NCBI RefSeq assembly: GCF_000429005.1
Contig: NZ_AUBA01000013.1
Span: forward strand, 49,082 to 113,081
Length of the DNA stretch: 64,000 nt
Origin: Novosphingobium acidiphilum DSM 19966
GTDB lineage: Bacteria > Pseudomonadota > Alphaproteobacteria > Sphingomonadales > Sphingomonadaceae
Direction: 5' to 3'
Numbering within the stretch: position 1 is the first letter of the stretch; each line of letters opens with the position of its first letter. The translations under genes were made by a program, and so were the position numbers. The notes under the pieces were generated by a model, which made no database searches, was not told the origin of the DNA, and was given only the letters and a program-made list of their open reading frames with translations. This document shows, in pieces, positions 52,491 through 60,645 of the stretch.

Positions 52491-53101
52491 TGTCGTGCGC
52501 ACGCCATACATCGCCAGCCCTTCACCGGAATATTCCAGTGTGGACCTCAGCTTTGTCTGCCGCACTCGTGCTGATGTCGCCTGTCCTGTCTCGGGCCAAG
52601 GTAGCCGAAGTTGGCTGGGCCGAAGCCATGGACAGGACTTGCGCCAATTGCAGCGTCCGGAGCGCCGCCGCCGACACCGACCTTTTTGCCGCTGTAAAAC
52701 TGCCGCGCCATGCGATCACTTCGATGTTTGTGGGCGAATTTGCCACCGCATTGACCTTGTGCGTGATCGATCTTGATAACGGTGCGGTTGGCTGCCACAC
52801 CCGCAAGGCCCGGTTCGGGCCGGACCCCAAGATACCGGTTGCCGATAGCGATACTGTCAGAGAAATGGCGCCAGTTCTGCTCGGCGCCGTCAGAGCCGAA
52901 GCGGCGCGCTTGTGGAGCGAACCGCGACACATCTACAAACCCGATCAGTTTATGCTGTTTCCGGGCTGTGAAGAGGATCGTGCCATTATCTCGGACGGGC
53001 AACAGTTAAGCTATGGCGTGATGGGTTTCCGGCCCGACATCGAGGCGGGTCGCCACATGCGCGAACTTGTTACGCAAGCCATTGGGGAAGTGGCGCGTTG
53101 A
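52490..53101 (+). CDS. Exported protein of unknown function (operon gene 3)
   Basis: I do not recognise this 203-residue protein. It has a signal peptide (VWTSALSAALVLMSPVLSRA, basic residues before it) and a mature part with a CxxC-type pair (DRTCANCSV), further Cys residues (TLCVID, VGCHTRK, FPGCEED) and a helical C-terminus (AGRHMRELVTQAIGEVAR). The even number of cysteines fits periplasmic disulfides. The ATG overlaps the membrane-protein stop by one base (TGATG) with GAGGA just upstream, so translation is coupled to the two genes before it. Confidence 0.75.
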   Translation: MSCARHTSPALHRNIPVWTSALSAALVLMSPVLSRAKVAEVGWAEAMDRTCANCSVRSAAADTDLFAAVKLPRHAITSMFVGEFATALTLCVIDLDNGAVGCHTRKARFGPDPKIPVADSDTVREMAPVLLGAVRAEAARLWSEPRHIYKPDQFMLFPGCEEDRAIISDGQQLSYGVMGFRPDIEAGRHMRELVTQAIGEVAR

Positions 53102-53177
53102 GCGGGTCGGACCCGGCACAAGCTGGGTAGCGGCAGCCGGACCACGCTCGGGGTGCCGATACTGGCGCATGGTTGCG

Positions 53178-54644
53178 TTATTTCGCCTGTCGTGCGCGCG
53201 GCAATCGCAGCGTCACCAGCAACCCGCCCAGGTCCTCGCTTTCGCCCAGCGAGATCGATCCGCCATAGATCTCCGCGACGTCGCGCACGATGGCGAGGCC
53301 AAGCCCGGTGCCGGGTTTCGAGGTGTCGAGCCGGGCGCCGCGGGTGAACAGGCGCTCGCGTGCGGCCTTGGGAATCCCCATGCCGTCGTCTTCGATCCAG
53401 ATATCGCAGTGGTGCGCATCGGACGATCGCGCATCGATGGTGATGAACACCGAACCACCGCCATACTTGGCGGCATTTTCGATCAGGTTGCCCAGGATTT
53501 CGTCAAGGTCCTGGCGTTCAAGCGCGACCTGCACCTCGTGATCGCCGTCAAGGTCAAAGCGCGCGTCGGGATAGATGCGTGCCACCGCGCGCAGCACGGC
53601 TTCGACGCTGTCGCGCACGGTGGCGCGCGATTGGCCCTGCGCGCGGCGGCCAACGGCGCGCGCACGCGCCAGGTGATGATCGACCTGACGGCGCATCACC
53701 GCGGATTCGCGCGCGACGGTTTCGGCCAGATCTTCAGCATGGGCCTGCGCGGCGTTGGTCAGAACGGTCAACGGGGTTTTCAGCGCGTGCGCCAGATTGC
53801 CGGCGTGGGTGCGCGCTTCTTCCGCCTGCCGTTCAGAGTGCGCGAGCAGTTCGTTCAGCTCTACCACCAGCGGCTGCACCTCGAGCGGCAACGGTTCGTC
53901 AAGGCGTGATCCGCCATCTTCGCGCAGGCGCATGATCGCCAGACGCACGCGGCGCAGCGGGCCCAGGCCATAATAAGTCTGCGCCCAGGCCATCGCGCTC
54001 AACCCCAGGCCCAGCACGACAAACGACCAGATCAGGATCGCGCGCACGCGGCCGACTTGCGCATCGATATCGTTGCGGCTGGCGGCGACCGCAAATTGCC
54101 ACGCGGTCGGGCTGCCGGGCAGGATGACCGAGCGTTCGATCACCCGCAGCGGTTCGCCGTCGAACTGGTTGCTGTCATAGGTGTGCGGCTGGTTGTCGAA
54201 ATGATCGCCTTTCAGCCGCAACGTGCGATCCCACAAACTGCGCGAGGCGAATTCGTCGTGCCCGCGCCCCGAAATCTGCCAATACAGGCCGCTGTTCGGT
54301 TCCTGAAAACGCTGGTCGCCCAGCTGTCGGCTGAAATAGACTTCGCCTTCGGGGCCGATTTCCGCCGACGAGACCATCGCGGTCAGCATATAGCTCAGCT
54401 GATCGTCGAAATTGCGCGTAACCAGGCCGGTCAAAGTGCGTTCGAGCGCGATTCCGCCGCCCAGCAGCAGCACAACGATCCAGGCAAAGGCGATAAACAG
54501 CATCCGCCGCCGCAACGAACCGGTGTGCGGCGCGATAGCGGCCGACGCGGGCACGGGTGCGGTGCCGGCCTGTGGGGCCGACACCGCTGGTCCCGCAAGG
54601 GCATTGCGGTCAGGCGGGTTCGTTGAGGCTGTAACCGAGGCCAC
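53178..54644 (-). CDS. Sensor histidine kinase of the PhoQ-like type
   Basis: The 488-residue kinase has an N-terminal cytoplasmic tail, helix 1 (MLFIAFAWIVVLLLGGGIAL), a periplasmic sensor domain (about 70-200), helix 2 (ILIWSFVVLGLGLSAMAWAQ), HAMP-like linker, H-box THAGNLAHALKTPLTVL, and ATP-binding domain (NLIENAAKYGGG, DDGMGIP, GTGLGLAIV). Partner of the regulator encoded upstream; their genes overlap by 35 bases. The start is GTG 54644; GTG 54584, with GGGA upstream, is an alternative that removes the Pro/Ala-rich tail only in part. The stimulus is unknown. Confidence 0.92.
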   Translation of the reverse strand: MASVTASTNPPDRNALAGPAVSAPQAGTAPVPASAAIAPHTGSLRRRMLFIAFAWIVVLLLGGGIALERTLTGLVTRNFDDQLSYMLTAMVSSAEIGPEGEVYFSRQLGDQRFQEPNSGLYWQISGRGHDEFASRSLWDRTLRLKGDHFDNQPHTYDSNQFDGEPLRVIERSVILPGSPTAWQFAVAASRNDIDAQVGRVRAILIWSFVVLGLGLSAMAWAQTYYGLGPLRRVRLAIMRLREDGGSRLDEPLPLEVQPLVVELNELLAHSERQAEEARTHAGNLAHALKTPLTVLTNAAQAHAEDLAETVARESAVMRRQVDHHLARARAVGRRAQGQSRATVRDSVEAVLRAVARIYPDARFDLDGDHEVQVALERQDLDEILGNLIENAAKYGGGSVFITIDARSSDAHHCDIWIEDDGMGIPKAARERLFTRGARLDTSKPGTGLGLAIVRDVAEIYGGSISLGESEDLGGLLVTLRLPRARQAK

Positions 54645-55272
54645 GGATTGTCGTGATCACGTCAGGACCAAGTTTTTTGCGGATGCGCGTCACAAACACT
54701 TCGATCGTATTGGAATCGCGGTCGAAATCCTGATCATAGATATGTTCGATCAGCTCGGTCCGGCTGACCACCTTGCCCTTGTGGTGCAGCAGATAGGACA
54801 ACAGCTTGTATTCCTGCGCGGTCAGCTTGACCGGCTCGCCCGCCAGCGTGACCCGGCCCGACCGCGTGTCGAGCCGCACGTCGCCCGCGATCAGTTCGGC
54901 ACTGGTGTTGCCCGAGGCGCGGCGGATCAGCGCGCGCAAGCGCGCGATCAGTTCCTCGCTTTGGAACGGCTTGGCCAGATAATCGTCCGCGCCTGCATCA
55001 AGCCCGGCCACTTTGTCCGACCAGCTGTCGCGCGCGGTCAGCACCAGCACCGGAAACTTGCGCCCCTCCTTGCGCCACATGCCGAGCACGGTCAGGCCAT
55101 CGATCTCGGGCAGGCCCAGATCGAGCACGACCGCGTCATAGTCTTCGGTCGAGCCCAGAAAATGCCCGTCTTCGCCATCGGTGGACAAATCAACGGCATA
55201 GCCGTTGGATTCCAGCGTGGATTTCAGCTGGCGACCCAGCGTGGGTTCGTCCTCTACGATCAGGATACGCAT
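54610..55272 (-). CDS. OmpR/PhoP-family response regulator
   Basis: The 220-residue regulator has a receiver domain with phospho-acceptor Asp 51 (AVVLDLGLPEIDG), Lys in AKPFQSEEL, and a C-terminal winged helix (VKLTAQEYKLLSYLLHHKGK, then RDSNTIEVFVTRIRKKLG and the IRGLGYSL wing). GAGG precedes the ATG by about six bases. It lies between the PepSY-like gene and its kinase gene on one strand. Two GTTC-NN-GAA repeats upstream are candidate autoregulatory sites. Confidence 0.95.
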   Translation of the reverse strand: MRILIVEDEPTLGRQLKSTLESNGYAVDLSTDGEDGHFLGSTEDYDAVVLDLGLPEIDGLTVLGMWRKEGRKFPVLVLTARDSWSDKVAGLDAGADDYLAKPFQSEELIARLRALIRRASGNTSAELIAGDVRLDTRSGRVTLAGEPVKLTAQEYKLLSYLLHHKGKVVSRTELIEHIYDQDFDRDSNTIEVFVTRIRKKLGPDVITTIRGLGYSLNEPA

Positions 55273-55345
55273 GAAAGCCTCGTGCCCCTTTTCGGCAAGG
55301 GCGACTGCCCCCCTTGCGCGTGTATGCCATTAACCTTGCAACCAT

Positions 55346-55391
55346 GTTCCTGAACGGTCAAGGAATGGTCCCGTTGCCCTTTGTTCAGGAA
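55346..55391. promoter_or_regulatory. Pair of GTTC-NN-GAAC-like repeats upstream of the response regulator gene
   Basis: GTTCCTGAAC (55346-55355) and GTTCAGGAAA (55383-55392) are near-identical sites 37 bases apart, and TTCCTGAAC / GTTCAGGAA form a 9-base inverted repeat. They lie about 75-120 bases upstream of the response regulator start, suited to an autoregulated promoter. Confidence 0.42.
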
Positions 55392-55395
55392 ACAA

Positions 55396-55743
55396 TCAAT
55401 GCGATCGTCCGCGCACCTGTCCGGTGCGGGCATCGACATCGACAAAGGTCACGCGGCCGTCGCGGATGAATTTCAGGCGATAGGCCATCGCTTCGTCATC
55501 GTATTCGGGGCCAAGGTATTGCATCCCCGGCATGGTGGGCAGGATGCGCCGTTCGATATCGCGCAAGCGATAGGCGCTGCCGGTTCTTACCGCGCGGCGC
55601 GCCTCGTGCTGGGGGTCGTAGGCGCGCGCCGGCATCGGCCTGATGTGCACCGCCGCGCCATGCGGATGCGCCCCGGCCGCCCCGGGCTGGCCCAGCGCAA
55701 ACGCGGCCAGCGCGCCGATCAGGATGGGGCGAATGCGTTGCAT
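55396..55743 (-). CDS. Small exported PepSY-like protein
   Basis: A 115-residue protein with signal peptide (MQRIRPILIGALAAFALGQ, cleavage near AGA-HP) and a PepSY-like C-terminal domain: RLRDIERRILPTMPGMQYLG, then YRLKFIRDGRVTFVDVDART followed by GQVRG. PepSY proteins act as periplasmic inhibitors or sensors and are common next to PhoPQ-type systems, which fits the two genes downstream on the same strand. The ribosome site is weak; a longer open frame upstream is not supported. Confidence 0.83.
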   Translation of the reverse strand: MQRIRPILIGALAAFALGQPGAAGAHPHGAAVHIRPMPARAYDPQHEARRAVRTGSAYRLRDIERRILPTMPGMQYLGPEYDDEAMAYRLKFIRDGRVTFVDVDARTGQVRGRSH

Positions 55744-55892
55744 GACAAGGTTTGCGGTACCACGCAGGCATTGAACGCATTGTGAATGGGCATGCAAGCC
55801 CGTTTGCGCGCTAGGCCGCTGCGAAAGGTCGGCGCTTTAACCCGCACGACATCCTTTTCGTTGCCGCACTTCTGCTTTATGCGCGCCCCATT

Positions 55893-57713
55893 ATGGCAAT
55901 CGCACCAATTCTCAGCTGGGAAGGCCTTGGCCTGATCCAGGGCGCCGCAAATCAAGCCGGAGGCTGGCTGTTTCAGGGCATTGACCTGTCTGTCGGCCCG
56001 CGCGACCGGCTTGCGCTGATCGGGCGCAACGGCGCGGGCAAGACCACATTGATGAAACTGATCGGCGGACAGGTCGAGGCCGATCGTGGTAAACGCTCGG
56101 TGCAGCCGGGCACACGGATCGTGACACTGGAACAGGATCCGTTCTTTACCGGGTACGACACGCTGCTCGATTTTGCGCTGCACGGCGATCTGGCCCCGCC
56201 GCGCCACGAGGTCGAGGCGATTGCCGACCAGCTGGGCATCGATCTGTCGCGCAAGGCCGACAGCGCCTCGGGCGGGGAACGCCGCCGCGCCGCGCTGGCA
56301 CGCGCGCTGGCCAGCGAGCCCGATCTGCTGTTGCTGGACGAGCCGACCAACCATCTGGACCTGACCGCGATCGAATGGCTTGAAAGCTGGCTGCAACGCT
56401 ACAACGGCGCATTCGTTGCGATCAGCCATGACCGCACCTTTCTCGAACGGCTGACCCGCGCCACGCTGTGGCTCGATCGCGGCAGCCTGCGGCGCAAGGA
56501 CATCGGGTTTGGCGGGTACGAGGCATGGATGGAAACGGTCTATGCCGAAGAGGCGCGCGCTGCCGAAAGGCTGGATGCGCGGCTGAAGCTTGAGGCGCAC
56601 TGGTTGCAACGCGGCGTAACCGCGCGGCGCAAACGCAACCAGGGCCGCCTGGCCAAATTGTGGGACATGCGCGCGCAACGCGCCGCGATGCTGTCTCCGC
56701 AGGGCGCGGCCAAGCTGGCGCTGACCACCGATGACGCCAAAAGCAAGGCGGTGATCGTGGCCGATGGCGTGGGCAAGACGTTCGGCGCCAAGGGGGCCGA
56801 GCGCACGATCATCAAGGATTTTACCCTGCGCATCACGCGCGGCGATCGCATCGGCGTGGTCGGCGCCAATGGCGCGGGCAAAACCACGCTGCTGAAACTG
56901 CTGACCGGCGAACTTGCCCCCGACACCGGCACGATCACGCTGGCCAAAACGCTGCAAGGCGTGATGATCGACCAGCAACGCAGCCTGATGGCGCCCGACA
57001 AACGCATCCGCGATGTCCTGGCCGAAGGCGGCGACTGGATCGATGTGCGCGGGGTGCGCAAGCATATCCAGGGCTATCTCAAGGATTTCCTGTTCGATCC
57101 CGGGCTGGTCGAGGCGCGCGTGGGCACCTTGTCGGGGGGCGAACGTTCGCGCCTGTTGCTGGCGCGCGAATTTGCCCGCGCATCGAACCTGCTGGTGATG
57201 GACGAACCGACCAACGATCTCGATCTGGAAACGCTCGACCTGTTGCAGGAGGTGATCGCCGATTACGACGGCACCGTGCTGATCGTCAGCCATGACCGCG
57301 ATTTCCTCGATCGCACGGTCACGATCATGCTGGGGCTTGATGGATCGGGCCGGGTCGATGTGGTCGCAGGCGGCTATGCCGACTGGGACCGTATCCGCAA
57401 GGAACGGTTGCAGGGTCGCCCGGTGGCCAGGACGTCCACCGCCGCCCCCGCTGCCGCACCGCCGCCTCCGCCGCCGCCGCGCAAAGGCAAACTGTCGTAC
57501 AAGGATCAGCGCGATTACGAGCTGCTGCCGCAGCGCATCGAAGACATCGACCGGCTGATTGCGCGCGGTGAAACCGACCTGGCCGATCCCGCGCTCTACG
57601 CGCGAGACCCCGAACGTTTCGCAAAACTGACCGAAACGCTCGATACCCTGCGCGCCGAGAAAGAATCCGCCGAAATGCGTTGGTTGGAGCTGGCAGAACT
57701 TGTCGAAGGTTAA
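55893..57713 (+). CDS. ABC-F family ATPase (Uup-like)
   Basis: The 606-residue protein has two ABC ATPase domains: Walker A GRNGAGKTTLMKL and signature ASGGERRRAALARAL in the first, GANGAGKTTLLKL and LSGGERSRLLLAREFA in the second, with the ABC-F linker between. A proline-rich segment (AAPPPPPPPRKGK) leads to a C-terminal coiled coil (YELLPQRIEDIDRLI). This matches Uup, a soluble ribosome- or DNA-associated ATPase rather than a transporter. No clear ribosome site precedes the ATG. Confidence 0.93.
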   Translation: MAIAPILSWEGLGLIQGAANQAGGWLFQGIDLSVGPRDRLALIGRNGAGKTTLMKLIGGQVEADRGKRSVQPGTRIVTLEQDPFFTGYDTLLDFALHGDLAPPRHEVEAIADQLGIDLSRKADSASGGERRRAALARALASEPDLLLLDEPTNHLDLTAIEWLESWLQRYNGAFVAISHDRTFLERLTRATLWLDRGSLRRKDIGFGGYEAWMETVYAEEARAAERLDARLKLEAHWLQRGVTARRKRNQGRLAKLWDMRAQRAAMLSPQGAAKLALTTDDAKSKAVIVADGVGKTFGAKGAERTIIKDFTLRITRGDRIGVVGANGAGKTTLLKLLTGELAPDTGTITLAKTLQGVMIDQQRSLMAPDKRIRDVLAEGGDWIDVRGVRKHIQGYLKDFLFDPGLVEARVGTLSGGERSRLLLAREFARASNLLVMDEPTNDLDLETLDLLQEVIADYDGTVLIVSHDRDFLDRTVTIMLGLDGSGRVDVVAGGYADWDRIRKERLQGRPVARTSTAAPAAAPPPPPPPRKGKLSYKDQRDYELLPQRIEDIDRLIARGETDLADPALYARDPERFAKLTETLDTLRAEKESAEMRWLELAELVEG

Positions 57714-57858
57714 TGGAACGCTGGTGCGTTTCATACGTTTGATGTATCGCTCGGCGATAGCGATATCGAACAGGACTTGGGCAGCGTTCTTGCTCTTGCG
57801 TGCGTATTGCAGGAATATTTGGAGCATGCCCTCTTTTGCGTTTGGATGAGACCCAGCC
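57714..57858. other. Unexplained lower-GC spacer upstream of XRE regulator
   Basis: 145 bases without a recognised gene. Base composition is lower in GC than either neighbour. Read on the minus strand it gives an open, plausible-looking peptide (NAKEGMLQIFLQYARKSKNA...), but the frame runs into antisense of the ABC-F gene without stopping, so it is at most a gene remnant. Confidence 0.35.
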
Positions 57859-58431
57859 ATGATCAATCGCATTCGCGATATCCGTCGGCAAAAGGGCATG
57901 ACGCTGGCCGATGTGGCCGCACGCTGTCAGCCACCGACCACAGCACAGACCATCGGTCGGCTGGAAACCGGCATGCGTTCGCTGTCGCTGGCGTGGATGA
58001 ACCGCATTGCTGCAGCGCTTGGGGTCGATCCACAGTTGCTGGTGCGCGCGCAAAGCAACACCGCGCCTGCGCTGATCGCCCGGCTCGGGATCAACGGCAC
58101 GGAACCGCTGAGCCAGCCGGTAGAAGCGCTGTTTCCCGTTGTGCCTGGCGGCGAAGCCACGCTGGTGGTGATCGCGGTGGAAACCAGCGCGGGCGAATAC
58201 CGCACGGGTGACCAGATCTGGTTGCGCCAGGTCGGACCCGATGATTTTCCGCGCGCGCTCAATCGCGATGTGCTGGCGCCGCGCCCCGGCGGGCGCTTTG
58301 CCTTTGGCCGGATGATCGATCGCGATGGTGAACGGATCGCGGTGTTGCCCCCCGGCATCGGCCAGCGTCAGGTGGTGATCGATCGGCCAGCCTGGCTGGG
58401 CGTGGCAGAAATGCTGGTGCGCCGCCTTTGA
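57859..58431 (+). CDS. XRE-family regulator with C-terminal sensor-like domain
   Basis: The 190-residue protein has an N-terminal helix-turn-helix (MINRIRDIRRQKGMTLADVA, then TAQTIGRLETGMRSLSLAWM and AAALGVDPQLLV) and a C-terminal beta-rich domain (about 90-190, e.g. YRTGDQIWLRQVGPDDFPRA) like that of S24/LexA-type or cupin-type repressors; catalytic Ser-Lys residues of S24 were not identified. It ends in a TTGA overlap with the glycosyltransferase start, so the two are coupled. Confidence 0.83.
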   Translation: MINRIRDIRRQKGMTLADVAARCQPPTTAQTIGRLETGMRSLSLAWMNRIAAALGVDPQLLVRAQSNTAPALIARLGINGTEPLSQPVEALFPVVPGGEATLVVIAVETSAGEYRTGDQIWLRQVGPDDFPRALNRDVLAPRPGGRFAFGRMIDRDGERIAVLPPGIGQRQVVIDRPAWLGVAEMLVRRL

Positions 58432-59633
58432 CCCTTCGCCTGTTGTCGCTGGCCACACTGTATCCCGCACCGCCACGGCCGGGCTTTGGCCGCTTTGTGC
58501 AAAACCAGATGGAGGCACTGGCCCGCAGGGGCGATTGGCAGGTGACGGTGATCAATCCGATCGGCCTGCCTCCGCTGCTGCCCGACGCGGTGCTGGCCCG
58601 AACCCGCTATGCCCCCTTGCGCACGGTGCCGGCGGTGGAACGCGGCGGCAATGTCACCGTGTATCACCCGCGCTTTGCGCTGGTGCCCGGCCTGTCGGGC
58701 CGGTTCAATCCGGCATTTATCGCGCGTGCCGTGCTGCCGCTGGCGCGGCGCCTGCATGCCGAAACCCCCTTCGACATGGTCGATGCGCAGTTTTTCTATC
58801 CCGACGGTCCGGCCGCCGCACAGATCGCGCGCGCGCTGAACCTGCCTTTGGCGATCAAGGCGCGCGGCGGCGACATCCTGTTCTGGGGCAAACACCCCGC
58901 GGCGCTCAAGCAGATTCAGGCCGCCGCCGCCCAGGCGCGTGTGCTGTTGTCGGTGTCGGCCGCGCTGGGCCGCGACATGGCCGCACTTGGCCTGCCGCAA
59001 GATCGCATCCGGGTGCATTATACCGGGCTGGATCACACCCGGTTCCGTCTGCGGCCGCACGATGAGGCGCGCGCCGCGCTGGCGGCACGCCTGCCCGCGC
59101 TCGATCTGCCCCGGGGCGCGCGGATCGTGGCCAGCGTCGGCGCGCTGATCGCGATCAAGGGCCAGTCGCTGGCGATCGCCGCGCTGGCCCACCTGCCCGA
59201 TGATGTGGTGCTGGTGCTGGTGGGCGCTGGCCCCGACGAGGCCGGCCTGCGCCAGCAGGTGGCACAGGCAGGCCTTGGCCACCGCGTGCGGTTTGGTGGC
59301 AATCTGGGCCATGATGATCTGCCGCTGCTGCTTGGCGCGGCCGAGGCGATGGTGCTGGCTTCGGAACGCGAAGGTATCGCCAACGCCTGGATCGAAGCTT
59401 TGGCCAGTGGTGCCGCGCTGGTCATTCCCGATGTCGGCGGCGCGCGCGAAGTGCTCGATCGACCCGAAGCCGGTCGGCTGGTCGCCCGCGATCCGCTGGC
59501 GATTGCCCAGGGCCTGCGCGACGTGCTCGACGCGCGTGCACCGCGCGAACAGATTGCCGCCACGGTCAGCCGGTTCAGCTGGGACGCAAACGCCGCCAAT
59601 CTTGCCGAAATTTACGCAGGGATCGTGGCCTGA
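58428..59633 (+). CDS. Family 4 glycosyltransferase
   Basis: The 401-residue GT-B enzyme starts LRLLSLATLYPAPPRPGFGR followed by FVQNQMEALARRGDW, with IKARGGDILFWGK in the acceptor domain and, in the donor domain, SVGALIAIKGQSLAIAALAH and LASEREGIANAWIEALASGA (E-x7-E). It belongs to the exopolysaccharide-type GT4 enzymes; the sugar is unknown. The start is TTG, overlapping the upstream regulator stop by four bases (TTGA). Confidence 0.87.
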   Translation: MTLRLLSLATLYPAPPRPGFGRFVQNQMEALARRGDWQVTVINPIGLPPLLPDAVLARTRYAPLRTVPAVERGGNVTVYHPRFALVPGLSGRFNPAFIARAVLPLARRLHAETPFDMVDAQFFYPDGPAAAQIARALNLPLAIKARGGDILFWGKHPAALKQIQAAAAQARVLLSVSAALGRDMAALGLPQDRIRVHYTGLDHTRFRLRPHDEARAALAARLPALDLPRGARIVASVGALIAIKGQSLAIAALAHLPDDVVLVLVGAGPDEAGLRQQVAQAGLGHRVRFGGNLGHDDLPLLLGAAEAMVLASEREGIANAWIEALASGAALVIPDVGGAREVLDRPEAGRLVARDPLAIAQGLRDVLDARAPREQIAATVSRFSWDANAANLAEIYAGIVA

Positions 59634-59673
59634 ACCTTCCCCCCCGGAAGGGGAAAGGTTCGGTTTATGCGCG

Positions 59674-60630
59674 TTATGCCTTGGCCGGGCTGTCGGCTTC
59701 GCCGGGCACAAAGCTTTTCGACGACACTTTCAGCCAGATCAGGATCGGTGCGGCCATATAGATCGAGCTGTAGGTGCCGATGAAAATGCCCAGCGTGATC
59801 GCTGCGGTAAACCCGAAGATCACCGCCGGCCCCAGCAACAGCAGCGCGACCAGCGTGATCAGCATCGACAGCGATGTCACGATCGTGCGTGCCAGCGTTT
59901 CGTTGACCGACAGGTCGAGCAGTTCCGGGATCGGCATCTTGCGATACTTTTTCAGGTTTTCGCGGATGCGGTCATAGACCACGATGGTGTCGTTCAGCGA
60001 ATAGCCGATCAGCGTCAGCAACGCGGCCACGATGTTCAGGTCGAATTCCAGCTGGGTCAGCGCAAACATCCCCAGCGTCAACGACACGTCGTGCACCAGG
60101 CTGAGCAAGGCGCCCACACCGAACTGCCATTCGAACCGCACCCAGATATAGGCTGCGACAAAGATCGCCGCCAGCCCCAGCGCATAGAACGCAGACCAGC
60201 CCAGCTCTTTGGACACTTTGCCCGAAACCGAATCCACCCCGTCGATGCGTGCATCGGCATGGTTGGCCTTGACCGCCGCCGTGATCGTGCGCGCCATCTT
60301 GTCCGACAGCGACGGGTCCTTGTCGGCGCCTGCGGGCAATTTCATGCGGATCGACACTTCGTTGGGCTTGCCAAAGCGTTGCAGGATCGGCTCGCCATAG
60401 CCCAATTTGGTCACTTCATCGCGCAGCACGCCCACGGGCGCCTCGGCGCTGCGTTCAAACGTCACGCGAACCATCTGGCCGCCGACGAAATCGACCCCCA
60501 GATTAAGCCCGCGGGTCATCACCAGGCCCCACGAGGCTGCGATCAGCAGCAGGCTGCCAAGATAAAACGGCACCCGCCATTTGAGGAAATGGATGTTGGT
60601 GTGATCGGGAACAAGCTTGAGGAGTTTCAT
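59674..60630 (-). CDS. secF: Protein translocase subunit SecF
   Basis: The 318-residue membrane protein has the SecF layout: first helix, conserved NLGVDFVGGQMVRVTF (family GIDFTGG), a periplasmic domain and five C-terminal helices with SLNDTIVVYDRIRENLKKYR and NETLARTIVTSLSMLI. With SecD and YajC it uses the proton gradient to aid export through SecYEG. It follows secD by 15 bases. Confidence 0.97.
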   Translation of the reverse strand: MKLLKLVPDHTNIHFLKWRVPFYLGSLLLIAASWGLVMTRGLNLGVDFVGGQMVRVTFERSAEAPVGVLRDEVTKLGYGEPILQRFGKPNEVSIRMKLPAGADKDPSLSDKMARTITAAVKANHADARIDGVDSVSGKVSKELGWSAFYALGLAAIFVAAYIWVRFEWQFGVGALLSLVHDVSLTLGMFALTQLEFDLNIVAALLTLIGYSLNDTIVVYDRIRENLKKYRKMPIPELLDLSVNETLARTIVTSLSMLITLVALLLLGPAVIFGFTAAITLGIFIGTYSSIYMAAPILIWLKVSSKSFVPGEADSPAKA

Positions 60631-60645
60631 GGATCGAGGCCCCTC

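Noticed and set aside
55719..57899. 726-codon frame opposite the ABC-F gene, with a plausible-looking first 60 residues
   Set aside because: Most of it is antisense to a certain gene and the start of the frame has no ribosome site; only the 145-base spacer was kept as unexplained.
59635..59670. Imperfect hairpin AACCTT-CCCC / GGGG-AAAGGTT after the glycosyltransferase and secF
   Set aside because: The stem has a bulge and no T run on either strand; termination cannot be supported.
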